This document shows positions 1-6,292 of a stretch of DNA of 6,292 nt, one piece after another. The stretch is from Pseudomonadota bacterium. GTDB taxonomy: Bacteria; Pseudomonadota; Alphaproteobacteria; Caulobacterales; Caulobacteraceae. The stretch lies in the NCBI GenBank assembly GCA_023390245.1, contig JAEWDF010000030.1:1-6292 (forward strand), in the 5' to 3' direction. Made by a program: the position numbers and the translations under genes. The notes below the pieces were generated by a model. The model was not told the DNA's origin, did no database searches, and was given only the letters and a program-made list of their open reading frames with translations. Each line of letters begins with the position of its first letter. Positions within the stretch are counted from its first letter, which is position 1.

Positions 1-1299
<1,299 letters not shown>

Positions 1300-1315
1300 G
1301 GCGGCGTCCGTGAAG

Positions 1316-1362
1316 GCTGGCGGCGGGGAATGGCGCGGCCTCTAGCACCGACCGCCGCCAGC
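1316..1362. repeat. 11-bp perfect inverted repeat in the maoC-purH gap
   Basis: GCTGGCGGCGG at 1316-1326 is the exact reverse complement of CCGCCGCCAGC at 1352-1362, with 25 bases between the arms. One arm lies in the spacer of the putative purH promoter and the other just downstream of its expected start site. It could be an operator pair, or an RNA hairpin in transcripts reading through from the hydratase gene. No T-tract follows on the minus strand, so it is not a classical intrinsic terminator. Confidence 0.5.
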
Positions 1363-1367
1363 GTCAT
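1339..1367 (-). promoter_or_regulatory. Putative housekeeping promoter of purH
   Basis: Reading on the minus strand, ATGACGC (1367-1361) is followed after 14 bases by GCTAGAGG (1346-1339). This resembles the Caulobacter housekeeping sigma consensus TTGACGS-N10-14-GCTANAWC: six of seven -35 positions match, and the first six -10 positions match counting the free one. Transcription would start near 1333, about 34 bases before the purH ATG. The -35 overlaps the maoC-like stop codon, so purH could be transcribed independently of the genes upstream. The call rests on motif similarity alone and assumes a Caulobacter-like host. Confidence 0.4.
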
Positions 1368-1819
1368 CCCTGGACCATCTGCATGCTCAGCCATTCGGCG
1401 ATCAGGGCGGGCTTGTCGCCGCCTTCGATCTCGACCGTCAGCTCGTGCTTCAGCAGCCAGCGGCCGCTTCCCTTGTCCTCGGCGGACAGCAGTTTGAACC
1501 GGCCGCGCACGCGCGACCCGGCCGGGACCGGCGCGAGGAAGCGCAGCTTGTCGAAGCCATAGTTGACGCCCATCGCGACGCCCTCCAGCGGGGCGACGGC
1601 GTCATAGCTCATGGCCGAGGCCAGGCTGAGGGTCAGGAAGCCATGCGCGATGGTTCCGCCGAACGGGGTCGCCCTGGCCGCCACGGGATCGACGTGGATG
1701 AACTGCCGGTCCTCGGTGCAGTCGGCGAAGGCGTCGATCCGCGCCTGGGTGATCTCGAACCATCGGGAGACCCCGACCTCCCGCCCGATCAGCCCCTGCA
1801 ATTCGCCTGTCTTCGGCAT
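1364..1819 (-). CDS. MaoC-like (R)-specific enoyl-CoA hydratase
   Basis: This is a 151-residue single-hotdog protein of the MaoC / R-hydratase family. Members add water to trans-2-enoyl-CoA to give (R)-3-hydroxyacyl-CoA, usually as cytoplasmic dimers. The hydratase-2 signature runs over about residues 31-60: a central stretch TEDRQFIHVDP (35-45) puts a predicted catalytic Asp37 four residues before His42, followed by PFGGTIAHGFLTLSL (52-66). This pattern resembles the Mycobacterium tuberculosis Rv0130 and NodN-like subgroup more than short-chain PhaJ. The usual Gly before the catalytic Asp is Glu36 here. The length fits the family. The frame stays open far upstream, but ATG 1819 is chosen because GGGAGGG (1830-1824) lies four bases before it and family homology begins there. 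It lies 53 bases after the dehydratase and 64 before purH on the same strand. The substrate is unknown, and a role in fatty-acid, polyhydroxyalkanoate or branched-chain acyl-CoA metabolism is possible. Confidence 0.88.
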   Translation of the reverse strand: MPKTGELQGLIGREVGVSRWFEITQARIDAFADCTEDRQFIHVDPVAARATPFGGTIAHGFLTLSLASAMSYDAVAPLEGVAMGVNYGFDKLRFLAPVPAGSRVRGRFKLLSAEDKGSGRWLLKHELTVEIEGGDKPALIAEWLSMQMVQG

Positions 1820-1844
1820 GCCGCCCTCCCGTCGTTTCCGCCAC

Positions 1845-1872
1845 CTTCCCCGAAGCGGGGCACGAAGGGAAG
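1845..1872 (-). other. Potential hairpin directly after the dehydratase stop codon
   Basis: CCCCG (1848-1852) and CGGGG (1856-1860) can pair around a three-base loop. Alternatively CTTCCC (1845-1850) can pair with GGGAAG (1867-1872). The element begins right after the stop codon of the upstream gene and ends 14 bases before the hydratase Shine-Dalgarno. There is no U-run, so it is more likely a weak pause, mRNA-stability or processing structure than an intrinsic terminator, or it may have no function. Confidence 0.3.
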
Positions 1873-2853
1873 TCAGGCCGTGAACCGGCCTTCGATGATC
1901 GCGGCGAACAGGGCCGGATCGACATTGCCGCCGGAGAGGACGAGGGCGGTGGTCCGATCCCCGCCTTCGATCCTGCCGGCCAGCAGGGCCGCCAGCGATA
2001 CGGCGCCGCCCGGCTCGACCACCAGCTTCAGATGGCGGAAGGCGAAGGCCATGGCCTCGGCGACCTCGGCGTCCGCAACGGTCAGGGCGCCCGAGAGTCG
2101 ACGGTTGATCGGGAAGGTCAATTTGCCTGGCATGGGCGCCATCAGGGCGTCGCAGATGGACGGCGCCCCCTGCGGATGGCCGACGCGTTCTCCGGCCGCG
2201 AGCGACCGGGCGGTGTCGTCGAAGGCCTCGGGCTCCACCGCGAACACCCGCGTGTCCGGGCTGCACTCGGCCATGACCAGGTTGATCCCGGCGATCAGGC
2301 CCCCGCCCGAGGCGCCGCACAGCAGTTGATCAAGGGGCGCGTCGGCCTGGTCCAGCAGCTCCAGCGCCGTCGTCCCCTGCCCCTCGATGACGAAGGGATC
2401 GTCGAACGGCGGGACCAGGACCGATCCGCGCTCGGCCGCGATGGCGGCGCCGATCTCCTCCCGGCTCTCGCGCCAGCGGTCGTAGAAGCGCACCTCGCCG
2501 CCGAACGACCGCACGCCCTCGACCTTCACGGCCGGGGAATCGGCGGGCATGACGATGATCGCCGGCGTCCCGACCCGCTTCGCCGCCGCCGCGACTCCCT
2601 GGGCGTGGTTGCCGGAGGAGAAGGCCACCACCCCGCGCCGCCGCTCATCCTCGTCCAGCCGGCTGATGCGGTTGTAGGCGCCGCGGAACTTGAAGGCGCC
2701 CGCCCGCTGGAAGGTCTCCGCCTTCATCAGCACCCGTCCGCCGATCCGCTCGTTCAGGGCGGGGCTCTCGATCAGGGGCGTGCGGACGGCGACGCCGTCG
2801 ATGCGGCGGACGGCGTCCAGGACGCCTTCGTAGCTGGGCAGGCGGTTCGTCAT
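1873..2853 (-). CDS. Serine/threonine dehydratase-like PLP enzyme without ACT domain
   Basis: This is a 326-residue fold-type II pyridoxal-phosphate enzyme (tryptophan-synthase beta family). Relatives deaminate L-threonine or L-serine to 2-oxobutyrate or pyruvate; close homologues also include serine racemase and threo-3-hydroxyaspartate ammonia-lyase. AGAFKFRGA (51-59) carries the Schiff-base Lys55. SSGNHAQG (79-86) is the Asn loop that contacts the PLP ring oxygen. ASGGGLIAG (181-189) is the phosphate-binding glycine loop. Ser307 in SGGN (307-310) should hydrogen-bond the pyridine nitrogen. Glu207 and Asp213 in the EP-x4-D pattern align with the divalent-metal site of mammalian serine racemase. 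The protein ends at the catalytic domain, with no C-terminal ACT regulatory domain. It therefore resembles catabolic rather than isoleucine-feedback-controlled biosynthetic dehydratases. ATG 2853 has GGGGAG (2862-2857) just upstream. It is transcribed divergently from glpK and may head a unit with the hydratase. The family is certain, the exact substrate is not. Confidence 0.9.
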   Translation of the reverse strand: MTNRLPSYEGVLDAVRRIDGVAVRTPLIESPALNERIGGRVLMKAETFQRAGAFKFRGAYNRISRLDEDERRRGVVAFSSGNHAQGVAAAAKRVGTPAIIVMPADSPAVKVEGVRSFGGEVRFYDRWRESREEIGAAIAAERGSVLVPPFDDPFVIEGQGTTALELLDQADAPLDQLLCGASGGGLIAGINLVMAECSPDTRVFAVEPEAFDDTARSLAAGERVGHPQGAPSICDALMAPMPGKLTFPINRRLSGALTVADAEVAEAMAFAFRHLKLVVEPGGAVSLAALLAGRIEGGDRTTALVLSGGNVDPALFAAIIEGRFTA

Positions 2854-2860
2854 ATGCTCC

Positions 2861-2890
2861 CCTTAGCCCAAGTCGCCGGCGCCGCTAAGG
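2861..2890. promoter_or_regulatory. Symmetric element in the dehydratase/glpK divergent region
   Basis: CCTTAGC (2861-2867) and GCTAAGG (2884-2890) form a perfect 7-bp inverted repeat with a 16-base spacer, nearly filling the 55-base divergent region. Each half reads GCTAAGG outward toward its own gene. The halves could be binding sites for a dimeric regulator, or weak -10-like boxes (compare GCTANAWC). The promoter reading is doubtful on the dehydratase side because the box lies six bases from the ATG and overlaps its Shine-Dalgarno. No regulator gene is in the window. Confidence 0.35.
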
Positions 2891-2895
2891 CGCCG
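2877..2895 (+). other. 7-bp stem-loop just before the glpK Shine-Dalgarno
   Basis: CGGCGCC (2877-2883) pairs perfectly with GGCGCCG (2889-2895) around the loop GCTAA. The glpK ribosome-binding site AGGGAG (2897-2902) begins two bases after the stem, so in an mRNA starting upstream the hairpin would sit against the ribosome site. It overlaps the GCTAAGG half-site of the symmetric element, so only one of the two may matter. GC-rich palindromes this short can occur by chance. Confidence 0.3.
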
Positions 2896-2908
2896 CAGGG
2901 AGAGACGC

Positions 2909-4447
2909 ATGAGCCTGATCCTCGCCATCGACCAGGGCACCACCTCGACGCGGGCGATCGCCTTCGACATCCGGAACGGCGATCTGCGCCCCGTCTCCGT
3001 CAGCCAGATCGAACTGGCGCAGCACTTCCCCCGGTCCGGCTGGGTCGAGCACGACGCCGCGGAGATCTGGACCGCGACCCTCCAGACCTGCCGCGAGGTG
3101 GTGCGCCAGGCGGGCGGGATCGGTCGTTTCGCCGCCATCGGCCTGACCAATCAGCGCGAGACGGCTGTGATGTGGGACGCCGGGACCGGCGAGCCGCTCC
3201 ACCGCGCCATCGTCTGGCAGGACCGCCGCACCGCCGACGTCACCGCCAGGCTGGCGGCGGCGGGGCATGAAGCGGCGGTGCAGGCGGCGACCGGCCTGAT
3301 CCTCGATCCCTATTTCTCCGCGACCAAGTTCGCCTGGCTGCTGGACGCCGTTCCGGGCGCGCGGGAACGGGCGGAAAGGGGCGAGGTCCGGCTGGGAACC
3401 CTCGACGCCTGGCTGATCTGGAAGCTGACCGGCGGGCGGGTCCACGCCACCGACGCGACCAACGCCGCCCGCACCAGTCTGATGGACCTGAGGACGCTGA
3501 ACTGGCGCGACGACCTGTGCGACCTGTTCCGCGTGCCGATCCGGGCCCTGCCGCGCATCGTCGGCTGCGCCGAGACGATCGCCGAGTGCGAGCCGTCGCT
3601 GTTCGGCCGCGCCCTGCCGATCGCCGGCTCGGCCGGCGACCAGCAGGCGGCGCTGGTCGGCCACGGCGCCCTGGATCCCGGCGACGCCAAGATCACCTAT
3701 GGCACCGGCGCCTTCCTAGTCGCCAACGTCGGGACCGCGCCGGTCGCCTCGACCCGGCGGCTGCTGGGCACGCTGGGATTCGCGACGAAGGCGGGGGCGG
3801 ACAGCCGCACCGCCTATGCGCTGGAGGGCTCCATCTTCTCGGCCGGCTCGGCGATCCAGTGGCTGCGGGACGGAGCGCGGATGATCTCGGAATCGCGCCA
3901 GTCCGAGGCGATGGCGCAGGGCCTGCCCGACAACGGCGGCGTCTATCTGGTGCCCGGTTTCACCGGCCTAGGCGCGCCCTGGTGGGAGCCGGAGGCGCGC
4001 GGGACGGTCGTCGGGCTGACGCGCGATTCCGGCCCGGCCCATTTCGTCCGCGCCGCGCTGGAGGCCCTGGCCTACCAGACCCGCGACCTTCTGGACGCCC
4101 TGGCCGACGACGGCGCGCCGCCGCTGAAGACGTTGAAGGTGGACGGCGGCGTCACCGCCAACAGCTTCGCCATGCAGTTCGTCGCCGACATCTGCGAGGT
4201 CGAGGTGGAGCGCCCCGCCTTCCAGGAGATGACCGCCCTGGGCGCCGCGCGCCTGGCCGCCTTCGGCGTCGGCCTGGTCGACGACCTGGAGCATCGCCCG
4301 GCCGAGGCGCCGGCCTGCTGGAAGCCGCGCATGGGCGGGGCCGAACGCGAGCGTCTGCTTTTCGGCTGGCGCCGCGCGGTGAAGGCCGCCATCATCGCCG
4401 CGCCGGACCACGCGGGCGAAGACGCGGCCGGCGGAGGGAACGGATGA
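2909..4447 (+). CDS. glpK: Glycerol kinase
   Basis: GlpK phosphorylates glycerol with ATP to sn-glycerol-3-phosphate, trapping glycerol in the cytoplasm for glycolysis and lipid synthesis. The protein has 512 residues (Escherichia coli 502) and the full FGGY two-domain layout. AIDQGTTSTRAIAFD (6-20) is the phosphate-1 loop. Arg83-Glu84, Tyr135 and Asp244-Gln245 match the E. coli glycerol contacts (83, 84, 135, 245, 246). TYGTGAFL (263-270) and VDGGVTANSFAMQF (411-424) form the ATP site, and FTGLGAPWW (351-359) is also typical. The E. coli fructose-1,6-bisphosphate loop (GGKGGTR, Arg236) is not conserved: the equivalent stretch near 228-235 reads EPSLFGRA, so FBP inhibition is probably absent or weaker. 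AGGGAG (2897-2902) precedes ATG 2909. The stop overlaps the next start. Neither glpF nor glpD is nearby, which is unusual if this were a complete glycerol operon. The identification is secure. Confidence 0.97.
   Translation: MSLILAIDQGTTSTRAIAFDIRNGDLRPVSVSQIELAQHFPRSGWVEHDAAEIWTATLQTCREVVRQAGGIGRFAAIGLTNQRETAVMWDAGTGEPLHRAIVWQDRRTADVTARLAAAGHEAAVQAATGLILDPYFSATKFAWLLDAVPGARERAERGEVRLGTLDAWLIWKLTGGRVHATDATNAARTSLMDLRTLNWRDDLCDLFRVPIRALPRIVGCAETIAECEPSLFGRALPIAGSAGDQQAALVGHGALDPGDAKITYGTGAFLVANVGTAPVASTRRLLGTLGFATKAGADSRTAYALEGSIFSAGSAIQWLRDGARMISESRQSEAMAQGLPDNGGVYLVPGFTGLGAPWWEPEARGTVVGLTRDSGPAHFVRAALEALAYQTRDLLDALADDGAPPLKTLKVDGGVTANSFAMQFVADICEVEVERPAFQEMTALGAARLAAFGVGLVDDLEHRPAEAPACWKPRMGGAERERLLFGWRRAVKAAIIAAPDHAGEDAAGGGNG
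4433..4438 (+). promoter_or_regulatory. Shine-Dalgarno of the downstream kinase, inside glpK
   Basis: GGAGGG lies within the last codons of glpK, five bases before ATG 4444. With the ATGA stop/start overlap at 4444-4447, it fixes the start of the second gene and points to translational coupling of the two genes. Confidence 0.75.
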
Positions 4448-5514
4448 CCGAGACGCTCGACGCCCAGGCGGCCTTTTCCGGCACGCGAGAGGTCGATCCC
4501 CGATATCGCCTGGACGAGGCGGCGCTGAACGCCTGGATGACGGCCAATGTCGCGGGCTATGCCGGCCCATTGACGGTGCGCCAGTTCAAGGGCGGCCAGT
4601 CGAACCCGACCTACGAACTGTCGACGCCCGGCCGCAGCTACGTCCTGCGCCGCAAGCCGCCGGGCATGCTGCTGCCCAGCGCCCACGCCGTGGACCGGGA
4701 GTTCACCGTCATCTCGGCCCTGGACGCCCAGGGTTTCCCGGTCGCGCGGCCCCATGCTCTGTGTACCGACGATGGCGTCATCGGCTCGATGTTCTATGTG
4801 ATGGACAAGGTCGAGGGGCGGGTCTTCTGGGACCTGAAATTGCCGGGTCTGGCTCCGACTGAGCGCCGCGCCATCTACGAGGCCCAGACGGATACGCTAG
4901 CGCGACTGCACGCCTTCGACCCCGCCGCCATCGGCCTGGGCGACTACGGCAAGGCCGGCAACTATTTCGCGCGCCAGGTGGGCCGCTGGACCAAACAGTA
5001 CCGCGCCTCCGAGATCGACCCCATCCCGGCGATGGATCGGCTGACCGCCTTCCTGCCCGACAGTCTGCCGCCGGAGGGCCCCAGCCGCATCGTCCATGGC
5101 GACTTCCGCCTGGACAACATGATCCTGGCGCCCGACGCTGCCCGGGTCCGCGCGGTGCTGGACTGGGAGTTGTCGACCCTGGGCGATCCGATGGCCGACT
5201 TCTCCTATCTGCTGATCGCCTGGGTGATCCCCGCCTCCCTGCGCAACGGCCTGGCCGGCGCCGACCTGGAGGCTCTGGGCATCCCTTCGGTGGAGGAGAC
5301 CGCCGAGCGCTACGCCGCCACGACCGGCCTGCGTCCCGCCAATCTGGACTGGCTCTTTGCTTACAACCTGTTCCGCCTGGCGGCCATCTGCCAGGGCATC
5401 GCCGGTCGCGTCCGCGACGGCACGGCCGCCAGCGCCCACGCCCGCACCATGGCCGCCCAGGTCGGTCCCCTCAGCGACGCAGCCTGGAGCTTCGCCAGGA
5501 AGGCGGGCGCGTGA
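4444..5514 (+). CDS. APH-type phosphotransferase, ACAD10/ACAD11/LvaA kinase-like
   Basis: This 356-residue protein has an aminoglycoside-phosphotransferase (protein-kinase-like) fold. The nucleotide loop is FKGGQSNPTYEL (48-59), followed by a basic strand YVLRRKPPG (66-74) and PSAHAVDREF (78-87), both typical of the ACAD10/ACAD11 N-terminal kinase subgroup. The hinge region is around FYVMDKVEGRVFWD (117-130). The catalytic loop is VHGDFRLDN (217-225), with predicted catalytic Asp220 and metal ligand Asn225. LDWE (239-242) supplies the second metal Asp240. All core catalytic residues are present, so it should be active. In this subgroup, LvaA of Pseudomonas putida and the mammalian ACAD10/11 kinase domains phosphorylate 4-hydroxyacyl-CoA, so a hydroxyacyl-CoA substrate is more likely than an antibiotic. 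No acyl-CoA dehydrogenase partner is in the window. It overlaps glpK by four bases with its own GGAGGG, so the two are probably co-translated. The family is secure and the substrate is inferred. Confidence 0.9.
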   Translation: MTETLDAQAAFSGTREVDPRYRLDEAALNAWMTANVAGYAGPLTVRQFKGGQSNPTYELSTPGRSYVLRRKPPGMLLPSAHAVDREFTVISALDAQGFPVARPHALCTDDGVIGSMFYVMDKVEGRVFWDLKLPGLAPTERRAIYEAQTDTLARLHAFDPAAIGLGDYGKAGNYFARQVGRWTKQYRASEIDPIPAMDRLTAFLPDSLPPEGPSRIVHGDFRLDNMILAPDAARVRAVLDWELSTLGDPMADFSYLLIAWVIPASLRNGLAGADLEALGIPSVEETAERYAATTGLRPANLDWLFAYNLFRLAAICQGIAGRVRDGTAASAHARTMAAQVGPLSDAAWSFARKAGA

Positions 5515-5634
5515 GGGCGATAGGCGGGGCCCATCTTTCCGGCCGGCCGTCTTTTGGGGGCTGAGCGGAGCAAAGAACCCGGAGCCCAGGAGGACATCTC
5601 CGGAAAGACAATCGCAGGCGGACGTCGACCGATC
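5515..5634. other. Convergent intergenic region with a 9-bp inverted repeat
   Basis: This 120-base gap lies between two converging genes. TCTTTCCGG (5534-5542) and CCGGAAAGA (5600-5608) are perfect reverse complements with 57 bases between them. A competing 6-bp pair, CCGGAG (5579-5584) with CTCCGG (5598-5603), overlaps the right arm. A short T-run (5552-5555) follows a GGCCGGCC palindrome (5541-5548), but no standard stem-loop plus U-tract is visible in either direction. The structure may help end transcription from both sides. I see no open reading frame with coding character here. Confidence 0.4.
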
Positions 5635-6292
5635 CTAGTCCTTCACCGCCGCCCCAATGATGCGGCGATCGGTCTTGCCCTGGATCAGGACGGCGACGGC
5701 GTCGCCTGAGGCGGCGTCGGGCAGGGCATAGAGGGCGGGGCGGCCGCGCCATTCGCCCAGGCGCTCGACATGGCGCACGACGTTGAGGTGGCGCACCTCG
5801 CGACCGCGGTTCTCGCCGCCCTGGACGGCCACGACCTGGACGCCGGGCGTGTAGGTGACGGCCACCACCTCGGCTCCGCCGGCCGGCGGACGGCCGGAGC
5901 CGACCCCGACGCGGTCGCCGGATTCGCGGAATTCGATCTCGGGCGGCCAGATCTGGCGGCCGGCCTCCTGGACGATGGCGGTTTCCAGTTCAAGGCCCCG
6001 CGCGCCGGACACCTGGCGGCGACCATCGATGACGACCTGGGGCGTGGAGACCCCGCGCTGGCGCAGCGGCGCCAGATAGGCGCGCTGCCGCTCGGCGAAC
6101 TCGGGTTGGGCGAAGGTGTCGGTCCAGCCGAGGTAGTCCCAGTAGTCGACGCCGTAGGTCAGGACGATCACGCCCGGTTCCCCAGCCGCGCGCTCGACCG
6201 CCGCATTGGCGTCGACGCAGCCGCCGCAGCCCTGGGCGGTGAACAGTTCGATCACGACCGGCGCGGCCATCCGCGCCGTCGCGGGCCGGGGC
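5635..6292 (-). CDS. DUF1223 thioredoxin-fold protein, probably exported (5' end beyond window)
   Basis: This matches the DUF1223 family, small thioredoxin-like proteins that usually carry a signal peptide and whose function is not established. Numbering from the internal ATG at 6270, VVIELFTAQGCGGC (5-18) holds the CxxC pair Cys15/Cys18; relatives usually read SQGCSSCPPAD. GVDYWDYLGW (40-49), RQRAY (61-65) and STPQVVIDG (75-83, probable cis-Pro77) follow. GENRGREVRHLNVV (152-165) is another family hallmark. The stop is TAG at 5637-5635. ATG 6270 has no Shine-Dalgarno, and the frame stays open to the edge, reading PRPATAR just before it. ATA followed by Arg fits a signal-peptidase AxA site, so I infer that the true start and a signal peptide lie outside and list the frame to the edge. 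If ATG 6270 is the start, the product is 211 residues and cytoplasmic. It converges with the kinase gene and has no evident functional link to it. Confidence 0.85.
   Translation of the reverse strand, partial: PRPATARMAAPVVIELFTAQGCGGCVDANAAVERAAGEPGVIVLTYGVDYWDYLGWTDTFAQPEFAERQRAYLAPLRQRGVSTPQVVIDGRRQVSGARGLELETAIVQEAGRQIWPPEIEFRESGDRVGVGSGRPPAGGAEVVAVTYTPGVQVVAVQGGENRGREVRHLNVVRHVERLGEWRGRPALYALPDAASGDAVAVLIQGKTDRRIIGAAVKD

Noticed and set aside
1820..2320. N-terminal extension of the MaoC-like frame
   Set aside because: The extension is an out-of-frame reading of the dehydratase gene. ATG 1819 has a strong Shine-Dalgarno and matches the family start.
2032..3270. 412-codon plus-strand open frame crossing the divergent region
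   Set aside because: It runs antisense through the dehydratase and then out of frame into glpK, both of which have clear motifs. The product shows no family signature.
3517..4443. Long N-terminal extension of the phosphotransferase frame
   Set aside because: The frame is open far into glpK, but the upstream part is an Arg/Gly-rich out-of-frame reading of glpK. Family homology and a Shine-Dalgarno place the start at 4444.
4444..5514. Aminoglycoside resistance gene
   Set aside because: The fold is APH-like, but the PSAHAVDREF and RKPPG segments and the context point to the ACAD10/11-LvaA subgroup. Nothing indicates antibiotic modification.
5541..5555. Intrinsic terminator for the glpK unit
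   Set aside because: GGCCGGCC followed by TTTT looks suggestive, but the palindrome has no room for a loop and the T-run is only four bases.

Overview
The window is very GC-rich and tightly packed, with strong G/C preference at third codon positions. The gene content (PurH, a MaoC-type hydratase, a short serine/threonine dehydratase, GlpK, an ACAD11/LvaA-type kinase, a DUF1223 protein) and a TTGACG/GCTANA-like promoter before purH suggest an alphaproteobacterium. Caulobacteraceae (Caulobacter or Brevundimonas) is my best guess, by inference only. I see no rRNA, tRNA, CRISPR array, insertion sequence, phage gene or other sign of transfer.

Layout: the left part reads on the minus strand. From the middle outwards it holds a pyridoxal-phosphate serine/threonine dehydratase (2853 to 1873), a MaoC-like (R)-hydratase (1819 to 1364) and the first 433 codons of purH (1299 to 1, cut by the window edge). 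Gaps are 53 and 64 bases. The purH gap holds a plausible own promoter overlapped by an 11-bp inverted repeat. A 55-base divergent region (2854-2908) separates this group from a plus-strand pair: glpK (2909-4447) and a phosphotransferase of the ACAD10/ACAD11/LvaA type (4444-5514), joined by an ATGA stop/start overlap. A 120-base convergent gap (5515-5634) follows. Last is a minus-strand DUF1223 thioredoxin-fold protein whose N-terminus, probably a signal peptide, lies past the right edge.

How they fit: these are ordinary metabolic genes for de novo purine synthesis, amino-acid deamination, acyl-CoA hydration and glycerol entry into glycolysis. The most interesting points are the overlap of glycerol kinase with a putative hydroxyacyl-CoA kinase, the altered fructose-1,6-bisphosphate loop of GlpK, and symmetric sequence elements in the short intergenic regions. 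I found no convincing undescribed defence or mobile system. The remaining long open frames are GC-driven antisense or out-of-frame shadows of these six genes.
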